Numbered from the stretch's first letter, positions 36,631-46,677 are shown. The stretch is DNA of 64,000 nt from Lewinellaceae bacterium (GCA_016712415.1 JADJRC010000010.1:1-64000); one strand, 5' to 3'. Numbers and translations: made by a program. Notes: a model not told the origin generated them from the letters alone.

Positions 36631-36638
36631 TACTTTTG
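36631..36638 (+). promoter_or_regulatory. -7 element of the small lipoprotein gene
   Basis: TACTTTTG, 33 bases upstream of the ATG at 36672, overlapping the hutI promoter. Confidence 0.5.
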
Positions 36639-36671
36639 CCGGCCCGGCCCTCATTATCAAACAATCTAATC

Positions 36672-37163
36672 ATGAATAATTATTTGCCGGGCGTTCTGAG
36701 CGCCCTGATCCTGCTGGCCTCCTCCTGCGGGAACGAAAAAAACTGCAAGTACAAACCGAGCCCGATCTTTGAAGCAGGGTTGCCGCATGTGGTCCGGTAC
36801 AATTACGAACAGAAGGGCTCCCAATCGCTGGAAAGCCTTGAACTCGACACGAATGTCCTGCTGGAGATCAGCCAGGATGTGTGCGAAAACACCCAGCAGG
36901 AATACCGTTTTACGGTGCCGGGCAATTTCAGCAAATTCGCCGATTCACTGTGGTTGAAGGAGGCCTCGCGTCAACTGGTGTTCCTCAGCAGCTTTTCACC
37001 GAAGCAGTCGGCCTTAAAGGCCTGGGCCGATGTCATTGAAATGCGCCGCTCCCAAATGCGCCTCGGCGAAGACCGCGAAGTGGAACCCGGTGTTTTTGTC
37101 CGCGTCGACCGTATTGTCAGCCCCGAACAAAGCACCCTAGTCCTTGTTTTTTCGCAAAAATAG
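36672..37163 (+). CDS. small hypothetical lipoprotein
   Basis: Start at 36672, 163 residues. Signal peptide ends in lipobox LLASSC (Cys at about residue 18), followed by GNEKNCKYKPS. The rest has no domain I recognise. Its last 27 bases overlap the convergent flippase gene. Confidence 0.7.
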   Translation: MNNYLPGVLSALILLASSCGNEKNCKYKPSPIFEAGLPHVVRYNYEQKGSQSLESLELDTNVLLEISQDVCENTQQEYRFTVPGNFSKFADSLWLKEASRQLVFLSSFSPKQSALKAWADVIEMRRSQMRLGEDREVEPGVFVRVDRIVSPEQSTLVLVFSQK

Positions 37164-38642
37164 TTTGGCCCTTAATACATCGAAACCGTCGTTCAGATCG
37201 GGTGAAATCCTGAACCGGAGGATCAACAGGCCCAGGGTACAGAAATAAAGCCCGGACCGTATGGCGATATCGAGCAGGCCAATATTGGTCAGGGGAATAA
37301 ATTGCACAACTGCATAAACTGACAGCGCAAGCAACAGCACCCGGAGCGTATTTTTGGAAAACGGTTGCAGCCTGAATTTTAACCAGACCAGCCCCAGGCT
37401 CACCGCATTGTAGCAGGTGACGGACAGCAGGGTGGATATGGCGGCGCCGTTCATGCCGACCAGCGGAATCAGCCACAGGTTGAACAGGACATTGCCTACC
37501 GCAAGCACGCCGAGTGAAACTAGCGACCACAGGTAATAGGAGGAATAATACACCATGTTGTTATTCAGCCCCGTGCCCATTTCCACGATACGCGACAGCC
37601 CGATAAACAACAAAACATACTTGCCTGCGGATACGGCTTTCCCGTTTGCAACGATATCGAACAGGCTGTCCACGGAGATCCAGATCGAGCCGAACAACAG
37701 CAACCCGGCAACCAGGAGGTTGATGGATACCTTTTTATACAGGATTTCCATCTCCGCGTGGTTTTCCTCATTGAGGTACTGGGCTACGGAAGAAGCGCTG
37801 GCCGCATACAGGCTTTTGGTGGGGATGTCCACCGCCGAGCCGATATACGACGAAATCGCATAAACGCCCGCCCATTCGAGTGCGCCGACCGTGCCTACCA
37901 TAAAAATATCGATTCTGGAGGCCATCTGAAGCGCAAAACCGCCAAAAGCGCCAAAACCGATAAAACGGAACAGTTCGCGCCGCAATTCGGGTGTAAAAAA
38001 GGCCCAGTTTGGTCGAAGATGCCATTCGCCAAGGCTGCGCAGATAAAGGGCCATACCCGTCATGACGAGGAACGAATGGATGATCAGCCCCCACAATGCC
38101 GCTTCCAGGGGAAGCCATTCCTGCCAGACACAAATCAACAGCGCCGGCAACGCCAGTTTCATCGAAAAGTCGATCAGCAGGGTGGGTACGACGATGCGTT
38201 TGAAGTTGAACGCATAAATGCTCAATACCACCCCTACGGTATAAAAAAACGCCAGCGGAGCGGCCATCCAGAAATATTTGGCGAGCAGCGGCGAGCGGCC
38301 GTCGGCGCCTGAATGAATAAATTCCCAAAGTGGTTTGTGGAACAGCAGCGCCAACAGCGCCACAGCAAGGTAACCGGCAATGCACAGCAGCAACAGCAAT
38401 ACCAGAAAGCCATTGTGCCCCGAGGTCTTATCCTTGAAACGCGGAAAAAAGCGGATGGCTACCATATTGCCGCCCATGCTGAGTGCAGGCAAACCGATAA
38501 TGCCGACATACATCAGTACCTGTACCAGCCCGCTGGCCTCCAGCACGTGCGGATATACGAAAAGCGTACTCATCGCACCGATGACCAACCCGACGATATT
38601 GACCGCCGAATGTTTCAAACTTTGCCGCCTGATGACACCCAT
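37137..38642 (-). CDS. oligosaccharide flippase-like polysaccharide biosynthesis protein
   Basis: Protein of 501 residues with twelve or more membrane helices. The MATE/Wzx pattern is seen: an N-terminal SAVNIVGLVIGAMSTLFVYPHVL, FMVGTVGALEWAGVYAISSYI in the middle, a loop with SLYAASASSVAQYLNEENH, and a late block NVLFNLWLIPLVGMNGAA that is characteristic of polysaccharide flippases. Role: moves lipid-linked sugars across the inner membrane. No glycan cluster surrounds it. Confidence 0.88.
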   Translation of the reverse strand: MGVIRRQSLKHSAVNIVGLVIGAMSTLFVYPHVLEASGLVQVLMYVGIIGLPALSMGGNMVAIRFFPRFKDKTSGHNGFLVLLLLLCIAGYLAVALLALLFHKPLWEFIHSGADGRSPLLAKYFWMAAPLAFFYTVGVVLSIYAFNFKRIVVPTLLIDFSMKLALPALLICVWQEWLPLEAALWGLIIHSFLVMTGMALYLRSLGEWHLRPNWAFFTPELRRELFRFIGFGAFGGFALQMASRIDIFMVGTVGALEWAGVYAISSYIGSAVDIPTKSLYAASASSVAQYLNEENHAEMEILYKKVSINLLVAGLLLFGSIWISVDSLFDIVANGKAVSAGKYVLLFIGLSRIVEMGTGLNNNMVYYSSYYLWSLVSLGVLAVGNVLFNLWLIPLVGMNGAAISTLLSVTCYNAVSLGLVWLKFRLQPFSKNTLRVLLLALSVYAVVQFIPLTNIGLLDIAIRSGLYFCTLGLLILRFRISPDLNDGFDVLRAKLFLRKNKD

Positions 38643-38679
38643 GTCAGGGAATAAGGGAGTAAAGGTCGGTGAAGACCTG

Positions 38680-40179
38680 TTAGTTGGTCACCACAAGGCG
38701 TTTCATGAAGTTGCCTTTTTCGTTGTGCAGGTTGATGACATAAAAGCCTGCGTCAAGGTTGCCGGTCGGAAGTTCGATCCGGTTTTCGCCGTTGCCCAGG
38801 CGAATGTTCCGGTTTTCAAACACACGGCCGGAAGCGTCTGTTATGGTCATTTTTACGTCCATCGACTCCGCAGAGGTAACCGTCAGCAATGCAGGAGTAC
38901 CTCCGGCGACGGGGTTCGGCGACAGTTCTGTCAGGATTGCGCTTTCCAGGTCATTTGTGGAGGTCAGGTTTTTGGTTTTGAAAATGCCGATCTGGACATT
39001 GGCGTTTACATGACAAACATCCCATTCGCCGAACGCGCGCACCCGCCATTTGAGCACCCTGTTGTTCGGGATGCCTCCTGTAATATTGACCGATGTACTG
39101 TTGTAAACGGTCTGGGTGAAAAACTTGGGGGAAAGACCCGGTGCAAGTCCGACTTCCACGATATAAAAATTCGCGCCGGGAACGGCCTGCCAGTTGAGCG
39201 TAATGTTGTTGTAGTGTACGGTCTGGGAATCGATCGGGCTCAGCAATTGCACCGAGGCATTGTCGTCAATGTCGGCCAGGGGCTGTGTTATTTGAAGATA
39301 ATCGACGTGCTCGTCGTAAAGGTTGCTGCGCATGGCCTCCATCTGTTCTGCTGTGAATCGGGCCTGACATTCATCGAGCGAATATCCCATGTACAACGTG
39401 GCATCGGAACGGAATGCCACCCCGTCGGGGTCGATTTGCAGGTCGTTACTTCTTTTGTCTGTGTTGCAGGTCCAGCGGTCCTGCAGATAGTCCGGTTCGG
39501 TGTCACAGAATCCGTCGCCGGCAAATGCGCAGTTCGACCCGTCGGTTTTTTCCACCGGATGGCCGTCAATTTCTTCCGGCGCCGGCTCCGAATAGTCCCA
39601 TTCGAAGCCTTCCCAGCCCACGAAGGGGTGGGGGAGCGACAGGTGGTGGCCCGTCTCGTGCGCCCAGGTGGTATTGCCAGAGGGCGAGCAGCTTTTACCC
39701 ATCACGATAGCGTCTTTCCAGGAATAACCGCAGTTGCCTGCCGGATCATCCACCACGAAAATATTCAGCCGGCCCGGCAGCCAGTTTTGATCGATCATCT
39801 CGCCACCGGCGGTATAATCGTGCTGATACCAGTTCGAGTTGCTGAGGTAGCGGATCGGATCACCGGGTTTGAGGTAGAACCGGATATGCGCATCGCTGAA
39901 CTGCTCGTTCATTTCACAGAGCGCGCGCATAGACTGTTCCAGGGGAAAATAACCGTTGCCGGCGTTGTCGCTCACCAGGTGCAGGGTCACAGGTACATAG
40001 AGCCACACCGTGTCAATGCCGCGGTCGAGGGCGATCTGGTCCCTGTTCTGCTGGTACCAGCTGAACCACGGCGATTTGCCGGTATAGCCGCACCAGGGTT
40101 TGTCCGTTTGTTTTTGGGCTGTCGCCATTGCGGCGATTCCGGTCATGAAGCAGCATATAATGAATAGCCTGATCCGCAT
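38680..40179 (-). CDS. secreted M43-type metalloprotease with T9SS sorting domain
   Basis: Start at 40179 gives a signal peptide (LFIICCFMTGIAAMATA); 499 residues. The zinc site HETGHHLSLPH fits HExxHxxxxxH of the M43 (pappalysin/cytophagalysin) family, preceded by the typical NIFVVDDPAGNCGYSW segment and followed by CDTEPDY. A fibronectin-like domain lies at about 325-415 (LNWQAVPGANFYIVEVG). The T9SS type A domain is at the end (LSPNPVAGGTPALL to KRLVVTN). Extracellular protein degradation expected. Confidence 0.9.
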   Translation of the reverse strand: MRIRLFIICCFMTGIAAMATAQKQTDKPWCGYTGKSPWFSWYQQNRDQIALDRGIDTVWLYVPVTLHLVSDNAGNGYFPLEQSMRALCEMNEQFSDAHIRFYLKPGDPIRYLSNSNWYQHDYTAGGEMIDQNWLPGRLNIFVVDDPAGNCGYSWKDAIVMGKSCSPSGNTTWAHETGHHLSLPHPFVGWEGFEWDYSEPAPEEIDGHPVEKTDGSNCAFAGDGFCDTEPDYLQDRWTCNTDKRSNDLQIDPDGVAFRSDATLYMGYSLDECQARFTAEQMEAMRSNLYDEHVDYLQITQPLADIDDNASVQLLSPIDSQTVHYNNITLNWQAVPGANFYIVEVGLAPGLSPKFFTQTVYNSTSVNITGGIPNNRVLKWRVRAFGEWDVCHVNANVQIGIFKTKNLTSTNDLESAILTELSPNPVAGGTPALLTVTSAESMDVKMTITDASGRVFENRNIRLGNGENRIELPTGNLDAGFYVINLHNEKGNFMKRLVVTN

Positions 40180-40317
40180 TTTACACAGAGGTTTGAATAG
40201 TTGTATTGGTTTGCAGCACAAATGTGCGACTTCCTTTTTAAAGTTTATCAAAACCTGGATGCATAGCGCCAGCCTGCGACAATTTATTCAGCCGCAGCAG
40301 GGTTTTCAGACGAATTC

Positions 40318-41805
40318 TCAGCGTGTGAAAGCAAACATCTTGACCGGTTCCAGCGCCGACAGTTCGTCGCCTGTCTGTACAGTGTGCTCCAGCAGCAGGT
40401 CAAAATCCTCTTTTTTGCTGCGGTGGTTGCAAATGGATGCCCGCAGGGCGTAACAACCGTTTACGATGGTCGACGACACGACGGCGATACCTTTTTCCTG
40501 CAGGCGCATGAGTATTTCGCGGTTGATGTATTGCAGCTCCGAGGGCGGGCGCTTTTTGTCGATATACCGGAAACACACGATGTTCAATCCCGGAGGCGCC
40601 ATCAGTTCGAGGCTGGGATGTTGACTGATTTGCTCGGCCAGGTGGGTCGCCTGGGCGATGTTCTGACGAATTAGCGCGCTGTAGGCAAATATGCCGTGTG
40701 TTTTCAGCGACATCCAGATTTTCAGGGCTTTGAAACCGCGTGATAACTCAATGCCGTAGTTTCCGGAAGAATGAATGTCCGGTGAAATACCCCGTTCGTG
40801 TTGTAGCAGGTAATTTGGACTTTGTTCGAAGGTAAGCCGGTGTGCATCGGCGTTGCGGATCAATACACAACCCGCTTCATAAGATATATGCATCCATTTG
40901 TGGAAGTCGAATGCAATACTGTCGGCCTCTTCCAGCGCTTTCAGTTCATGGGCATATTCCGGAACATTTTTGGCCAGAGCGCCGAATGCGCCGTCCACAT
41001 GGAACCACAGGCCAAACCTGCGGCTGATGGCCAGCAACTCATCCATGGGGTCGATAGCGCCCGTGTTTACGGTGCCGGCATTGCCGACGATGCAAAACGG
41101 AAGCAGGCCGCCTGCAATATCGGAACGGATGCTTTTTTCAAGCAGGTCGGTACGGATCCGGAAATTTCGGTCTACCGGTATTTTACAAACGGCTGCTGCG
41201 CCCAGCCCCATCACCTCTGCCGCTTTTTGTATGCATGCGTGCGTTTCTGTGGAGCAATACAACACCATCTGTTTTCCTTGCGCCAGTGTGCCGAAGCGCC
41301 GTACACTTCCGCCGGTTTGGTGGTTTCGGGCCACCAGCAGTGCATTCAGGTTGGCCATGGAGGCGCCGCTTACCAGCAGCCCGGAGGCTGTTTTCGGGTA
41401 GTTGAGCATTTGTTTGCACCAGTCCAGTACCTGTTTTTCTATGCGGACGGATGATTGGTTGCCCAGACCCACATTCGGGTTCATAGCCGAGGCCAGCATT
41501 TCAGCGAACATGCTGACGTGGGATCCGTTGCCCAGTACCCAGCCCCAGAAACGCGGATGCATATTGCCGGTGCCATAAGGCAGAATATTGTCTTTGAATA
41601 TACGGTAAACCGACTCAAGGCTTTGCGGCCTGTGTGGCAACAACTCGTCGAAGCGGTGCTGCTGGTCTTCAGGGATGGGTTTCCAAACGGGTTGCTGGCG
41701 GATATCGCGCATAAGGTCGATCATATCGTCTACCATTTGATGCCCGGTTTTCCTGACGTCGTCCCAGTTCGGTGGGTCAAGGGTAAGTTCTGGTCTGTTT
41801 GCCAT
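40318..41805 (-). CDS. PLP-dependent group II decarboxylase (aromatic amino acid/glutamate type)
   Basis: Protein of 495 residues. The PLP lysine lies in SIAFDFHKWMHISYEAGC; FVIGN-type cofactor contacts appear as CIVGNAGTVNTGAIDPMDEL and FHVDGAFGAL. The N-terminal MHPRFWGWVLGNGS block and the SGASMANLNALLVARNH block are standard for this family. It removes CO2 from an amino acid; the substrate cannot be fixed from sequence by eye. Next gene upstream is the hydrolase at 41830. Confidence 0.9.
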   Translation of the reverse strand: MANRPELTLDPPNWDDVRKTGHQMVDDMIDLMRDIRQQPVWKPIPEDQQHRFDELLPHRPQSLESVYRIFKDNILPYGTGNMHPRFWGWVLGNGSHVSMFAEMLASAMNPNVGLGNQSSVRIEKQVLDWCKQMLNYPKTASGLLVSGASMANLNALLVARNHQTGGSVRRFGTLAQGKQMVLYCSTETHACIQKAAEVMGLGAAAVCKIPVDRNFRIRTDLLEKSIRSDIAGGLLPFCIVGNAGTVNTGAIDPMDELLAISRRFGLWFHVDGAFGALAKNVPEYAHELKALEEADSIAFDFHKWMHISYEAGCVLIRNADAHRLTFEQSPNYLLQHERGISPDIHSSGNYGIELSRGFKALKIWMSLKTHGIFAYSALIRQNIAQATHLAEQISQHPSLELMAPPGLNIVCFRYIDKKRPPSELQYINREILMRLQEKGIAVVSSTIVNGCYALRASICNHRSKKEDFDLLLEHTVQTGDELSALEPVKMFAFTR

Positions 41806-41829
41806 GTTGTTTGGTCAGTCTGGTTTTGG

Positions 41830-42732
41830 TTAAAAAAAATAGCCTTTTATCGTTTTGGGAGTGGTTATCCATTCCAGGGTGAATTGCCATAATTGTGTAC
41901 AAGCCTGATCAAAAAAGCCGGTGTGCCCGATCTGTGCGATCCCGAGATCAGCAGGTCGCAGGTGCAGCCATTCTTTTTGAGCCGCTGAAAAGTGGTCGAG
42001 CAGTGCTGAAACGGCCCTGGGGGGCGTGAACCAGTCGTCTGAAAAACTCAGCGCCAAAACCGGGATGTTCAGTTTTTGAAAGTTGTTGTCGGGAAAAACG
42101 TCAAACACGCCATTGGGCCGCTCGCACCAGTCAGACATTTCCTGCATGACTCCGAGTGGCAGATCACCGAGGAAGCCGAGGCGTTTTCCCGGGAAATAGC
42201 CGAAACACCTGCTTACCAGGGGGGATACGATTTTCATCAGTGCAATGCGGGGCTGGCTGTATCGCGGCCACAAACGCCAGCAGGCCAGGGAGCTGCCGAC
42301 CATGATCAATTGATCGATGTATTCGCTTGCCGGGGCCAAACCGACGATCTCGCCGCTGATACAATGCCCCAGGAATACGATTTCCTGCTTCGGAAAGCGT
42401 TTTTTTACATATAACAGTACGGCGTCCAGGTCCTGGTTGGCCCATTGCCGCAGGGTTGCCTTGTAATCTTTCGGGATTCCCGGGCCGGAGCGCCCGGTGC
42501 CCCGGTAATCGAACGTAATTGCCGTACATCCCTGTTGTGCACAATAGGTGGCGAATGCCTGGTATTGTACCTGTACTATTCCTGCTCCCGGGCCAATAAC
42601 CAATACCCTCCCGGATTCACCCGGAGGCAAATAAAGGCTCAGTCCGATATGGAAGCCGTCGCGTGTACGCACAGTGTCTTGTATTGGTATCACCCTGCAA
42701 ACATGCACCTGTCCGGCTCCTCTGCATGACAC
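41830..42732 (-). CDS. alpha/beta hydrolase with apparent Cys nucleophile
   Basis: Protein of 300 residues; an internal start is possible because the first 12 residues are poor. The alpha/beta fold is shown by VLVIGPGAGIVQVQYQAFA, then AITFDYRGTGRSG. The nucleophile elbow reads FLGHCISGEIVG, where the usual GHSxGG has Cys in place of Ser. The acid/His part appears as ALSFSDDWFTPP and IGHTGFF. A Cys nucleophile is known in dienelactone hydrolase. Substrate unknown; lies just upstream of the decarboxylase. Confidence 0.8.
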   Translation of the reverse strand: MSCRGAGQVHVCRVIPIQDTVRTRDGFHIGLSLYLPPGESGRVLVIGPGAGIVQVQYQAFATYCAQQGCTAITFDYRGTGRSGPGIPKDYKATLRQWANQDLDAVLLYVKKRFPKQEIVFLGHCISGEIVGLAPASEYIDQLIMVGSSLACWRLWPRYSQPRIALMKIVSPLVSRCFGYFPGKRLGFLGDLPLGVMQEMSDWCERPNGVFDVFPDNNFQKLNIPVLALSFSDDWFTPPRAVSALLDHFSAAQKEWLHLRPADLGIAQIGHTGFFDQACTQLWQFTLEWITTPKTIKGYFF

Positions 42733-42772
42733 AATTGATTGGATGGCGGTTTCTCTTGAGTAGTTTACTGAC

Positions 42773-43522
42773 TTAGGCCAATTGCTGCAGTAAGGCTTCT
42801 TTACGGCTTTTGGAGACCGGCACCTTCATTTTGTTTTCCATGACCAGGTAGCCGCCGTCGCCACGCACGTACTCGCGCACGCGGGCGAGGTTGATGAGAT
42901 GGGAGTGGTGGGGTCTGAAAAAATGGAAGGGCGTTAGCATGTCCTCGAAATCCTTCAGGGTCCGGGAAATCACACGTTTTCGGTTGTCTGTGGTGTACAC
43001 TTCGGTATAGTTGCTGCTGGAAGTGCAAACAACGATATCGGAGGGGTCGACAAATTCGATAATTTCCTTGGATGCCAGAGCGATGCGACCGGGTTTGCCG
43101 AGCCGTTCTGCCTGCACGTTTTGAAACAATCCCTGCACCTGGGCCGGCGGCAGCGGCGCCTGGTTTTTTTTCAGGTACTTTTCAACGGCCTCTTTGAGTT
43201 CTTTGTTCTGGACCGGCTTCAGCAGGTAATCCAGTGCACTGAATTTCACGGCCTGAATACCGAAATTGTCGTAAGCCGTGATAAAGATGACGTCGAAAGG
43301 AAAGGGTAAGCCCACTTCTTCAAGCACATCAAATCCATTCAGGCGTGGCATCTCGATGTCGAGAAACAACATGTCACAGCTGTTCCCCTTCAAATATTCC
43401 ACACCTTCCATGGGGTTTTCAAAAGAGGCGATCACCGTCACTTCCGGACAGTAGTTTTCAATTTTCCAGCGGAGCGTTTCAATGCTGTGCTGCTCGTCGT
43501 CGATGATGACTGCTTTTATCAT
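42773..43522 (-). CDS. LytTR-family response regulator
   Basis: Protein of 249 residues. The receiver domain (1-120) has the acidic pocket IDDEQHSIETL and phospho-acceptor Asp in MLFLDIEMPRLNGFDVL, with the conserved Lys in YLLKPVQNKEL. The C-terminal LytTR DNA-binding domain follows (IVVCTSSSNYTEVYTT, FHFFRPHHSHLINLARVREY, KVPVSKSRKEALLQQL). It lies 5 bases downstream of the histidine kinase gene and is its partner. Targets not visible. Confidence 0.93.
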   Translation of the reverse strand: MIKAVIIDDEQHSIETLRWKIENYCPEVTVIASFENPMEGVEYLKGNSCDMLFLDIEMPRLNGFDVLEEVGLPFPFDVIFITAYDNFGIQAVKFSALDYLLKPVQNKELKEAVEKYLKKNQAPLPPAQVQGLFQNVQAERLGKPGRIALASKEIIEFVDPSDIVVCTSSSNYTEVYTTDNRKRVISRTLKDFEDMLTPFHFFRPHHSHLINLARVREYVRGDGGYLVMENKMKVPVSKSRKEALLQQLA

Positions 43523-43527
43523 GGTCG

Positions 43528-46500
43528 TTAGATTGGTATGGTCAGTACCACCCGTGTTCCACAGGGTGTACCGGAAGTGTCGTGCAAGTCGGTGATGGTC
43601 ACATGGGTATTGGCGTCGTATAGTTTATTGATGATGTCGATCCTGTCTTCCGTTATTTTCATGCCCATCGATTGCCTGTTGTTGCCCGGGCGTTTTGGGC
43701 TCAGTTCCATAGCCCGGGCACGCCCGATGCCGTTATCCTCCACGGTGCAAACCAGGATATCATCCCGTTGTTCCAGGCATACCGTAACCTTGCCGCCGCC
43801 GGCTTTGTGCATCAGGCCGTGCCAGATGGCATTTTCGATATAGGGCTGGATCAGCATGGGCGGGATATTGATCGAGGCGGTATCGATCTGTTCACCGATG
43901 TGTATCTCGTACTCAAACTTGTCCTTGAACCGGAGACTTTCCATCTGCAGGTACAGGTCGAGTGATTCCACTTCATCCTTGAGGCTGATGTAATTCGTCC
44001 GGGAGTTGTTCAGAATAAGCCGCATGAGGCGGGCAAAGTTGTTGAGGTACTCCGATGCTTTTTTTGATTCGTTCCGAATGATGTAGCTATCGATGGAGTT
44101 GAGGCTGTTGAACAGAAAATGCGGGTTCATCTGGGCCAGAAGGGCGCTCATTTCCACGTTTGCCAGTTTTTTTTCAAAATCGGTGCGTACCCGTTCCTGT
44201 CTTTGAATTTGCAGGATACGGTACTTGTATGCGCTGTATACGAGGAATAAGAATATCAATATGCCGGCGCCCCTGAACCACCAGGATATCCACCAGGCGG
44301 TGTCCACAATTACCGGGATGGCGAGCATCGCATCGCTCCATTTGCCTTCATTGTTGGCAACCTGAACCCTGAAGACGTATGTGCCGCCAGGTACATTGGT
44401 ATAGTTGGCATAACGCCGCTCGCCGGCCTCCTGCCAGTCTTCGAATCCTTCCAGGCGATAGCGAAAACGGCATTTGTTGCCCAGTGTATAGGCTTTTGCC
44501 GAAAAGTCAACGGAGAAAAAATTCTCCCAGTGCCGCAGGTGCAGTGCGGTATCCTGACTGACCATCCGGGCTTTGCCCAAAACCTTTATTTGTTCGATGT
44601 AGGGTTGCGGCTGTTCGGCATTGCGTTGTAGTTTTTCGGGATTAAATAAAACAATTTGATTCCGGCCTCCAATAACAATCTCGCCATTCGGCAGGGATTG
44701 CAGTCCGTAACAATCCGGGTTCGAATATCCGTAATCAAAGCTGATGGTGTTTATCAGGTCGGTATCCGTAACAATATGCACCATTTCTTTTGAGGTAACC
44801 CCCCATACGTCGCCCTTGCCGTCTGTAGCAAGAAAGTACACTTCTCCCAGTTTAAGGGAGTTTCGCAAACTGGTCTTATACAACAGACCCGATTCCGGAC
44901 TTTTGGAATCTGCATAACCGATCCAGCTGTCGCTGCTGCACATCCATATCCGCCCCAGCCTGTCTTCGGCAAAGCCTTTGGCTTCGAAAAGCGCTTTATC
45001 CTGGTTGAGCGCATAGATAAAGTTGAGGATGGTGTCGCGATCGGGTAAATAAACACTGTGGCCGCCCTCCCGGCGGATCCATATCTGTCCCCTGCTATCG
45101 AGGAACAGGTCGCGTACCACTTGCATGGCGCTGTCTGTTCCCGGAGGCAGAAACTCCTTCCGGAATATTCGTGTGGTATTGGAACGGGGGTCCCAGCGGA
45201 TCAGGCCGTCCGGGCCTGCACAAATCCAAAGCATGTCCTGCTTGTCCCACAGAATCACGCCGTACTGAATAAAAGGAAAGGGGTGCGGAATGGTTAGAGG
45301 GCGGGTTTCATGGGTTTTGGTTGAATAGGAAAACACTCCGTGATCGGCGGAAATGGTATAGCTGCCGTCAGGTGCACGGGTAAAGCCCCGAGTTGTCCAT
45401 GTATCCGGGTTGTCAACGCCCTTAACCCTGAACGGGAAGCGCTGCCAGGTACGGTCGTTCAAATCAAAGTGGTAAATGGCGTTGTCGTGACGGGGCAACA
45501 CCAGCAATTCCGTAGTTGAGAGGCCCGGCAACAAATAAAACGAAAACGACCAGCCCTTTGGGTGCAGGTCTTCGTAATCATAAACTAAAAACTGCTGTAG
45601 CCCCGGGTCGAATACGTGTACGCCGTTCAGCGCCAGCAGCCAGACCCGGTTGTTGTCGTCAATATAGTCAATGCCGTAATAAAGACCCTCTTCAAGGTTG
45701 TTTTCCTTCCAGAGAGTGATCCTCTGCTCCTTTATATGATAGGCCACCAGGCCATTGCTTGTGGTAATCCATATCTCGTCAGCGCTTTTCCGGGCAATGC
45801 CGCGAATGCCGGGGGAAAGTGCGTGATTGCCCGGTCCGGGTTTTACCGGCAAGGGCAGTAACGTGTTCCGGACCGGGTCGTATACATGAACGCCCACTCT
45901 CCAGCTTCCGACGTACACCAGTCCGTCGTCGTGGCAGTAAAGCCGTCGGAAAGAATTCACACCCAGATCCAGATCCGGGGTGGCCTGCGGAAAATGCAAC
46001 CATTTGACGTGACTGGTAAAGCGGTTTATTTCCAGCAATCCGGATGGCGTTCCGGCATAAATGATCGAATCGTTTATCACAGATGCTGCAATACTGAGTA
46101 TACGCAATCCATTTTCGGCAACAGGAAAGGGAAATCCCGGATTGTTTTCCGAAATTGGAAAAAACTGGAAGGTTTTTGTTTCAGCCCGGAACCGGATCAC
46201 ACCGAAAGTCTTGGTGCCTATCCACAGATCTCCGTACGGATCGGCATAAAAAATATAGGCTTGTTTGTTTGGCCCCCTGTCAAACCCCTCCGACATGCCG
46301 TGTTCGTTCATTTGGTAATGGGTAAACCGGTCTGTTTTGGGGTCAAGTATGGATAAGCCCATCTCTGTTGCGGCCCAAATCTTTCCCTGAAAGGCTTGAA
46401 CCCCGTATACCGAATTGTCAAACAGGGAAAAGGAATCCTTCAGGTCGTTCTTATAAATTCGGCAATGGGTTCCGTCAAAACGGCACAGGCCTTCTTCGGT

Positions 46501-46677
46501 GCCCATCCAGATAAAACCATCGGGGTCTTTTTCAATGCTGTTTACGGCGTTCGTCGGCAGGCCTTTTGTCACGTCAATGATCGTAGACCGTTCAAATTGT
46601 AACTGGGCCTCCAGCGGAACGGGTAGCGCATGGGCAAGTGTAACCAGTACAGCGGTGAAAAGCCAACTTCGACTCAT
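43528..46677 (-). CDS. beta-propeller sensor histidine kinase (LytS-type)
   Basis: Start at 46677 gives a signal peptide (SWLFTAVLVTLAHALPVPLEA); 1049 residues. The periplasmic part has two-component Reg_prop propeller repeats (GLPTNAVNSIEKDPDGFIWMG, GDLWIGTKTFGVI, GQIWIRREG) ending in a Y_Y_Y domain (KCRFRYRLEGFEDWQEAG, PGGTYVFRVQVANN). One membrane helix (GAGILIFLFLVYSAYKY) leads to a His_kinase domain with QMNPHFLFNSLNSIDSYI and ATPase motif TVEDNGIGRARA. It senses an outer ligand and signals to the adjacent LytTR regulator. Such propeller kinases often sense glycans. Confidence 0.92.
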   Translation of the reverse strand: MSRSWLFTAVLVTLAHALPVPLEAQLQFERSTIIDVTKGLPTNAVNSIEKDPDGFIWMGTEEGLCRFDGTHCRIYKNDLKDSFSLFDNSVYGVQAFQGKIWAATEMGLSILDPKTDRFTHYQMNEHGMSEGFDRGPNKQAYIFYADPYGDLWIGTKTFGVIRFRAETKTFQFFPISENNPGFPFPVAENGLRILSIAASVINDSIIYAGTPSGLLEINRFTSHVKWLHFPQATPDLDLGVNSFRRLYCHDDGLVYVGSWRVGVHVYDPVRNTLLPLPVKPGPGNHALSPGIRGIARKSADEIWITTSNGLVAYHIKEQRITLWKENNLEEGLYYGIDYIDDNNRVWLLALNGVHVFDPGLQQFLVYDYEDLHPKGWSFSFYLLPGLSTTELLVLPRHDNAIYHFDLNDRTWQRFPFRVKGVDNPDTWTTRGFTRAPDGSYTISADHGVFSYSTKTHETRPLTIPHPFPFIQYGVILWDKQDMLWICAGPDGLIRWDPRSNTTRIFRKEFLPPGTDSAMQVVRDLFLDSRGQIWIRREGGHSVYLPDRDTILNFIYALNQDKALFEAKGFAEDRLGRIWMCSSDSWIGYADSKSPESGLLYKTSLRNSLKLGEVYFLATDGKGDVWGVTSKEMVHIVTDTDLINTISFDYGYSNPDCYGLQSLPNGEIVIGGRNQIVLFNPEKLQRNAEQPQPYIEQIKVLGKARMVSQDTALHLRHWENFFSVDFSAKAYTLGNKCRFRYRLEGFEDWQEAGERRYANYTNVPGGTYVFRVQVANNEGKWSDAMLAIPVIVDTAWWISWWFRGAGILIFLFLVYSAYKYRILQIQRQERVRTDFEKKLANVEMSALLAQMNPHFLFNSLNSIDSYIIRNESKKASEYLNNFARLMRLILNNSRTNYISLKDEVESLDLYLQMESLRFKDKFEYEIHIGEQIDTASINIPPMLIQPYIENAIWHGLMHKAGGGKVTVCLEQRDDILVCTVEDNGIGRARAMELSPKRPGNNRQSMGMKITEDRIDIINKLYDANTHVTITDLHDTSGTPCGTRVVLTIPI

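Noticed and set aside
38380..40167. 595-residue plus-strand protein
   Set aside because: Antisense shadow of the flippase end and the M43 protease.
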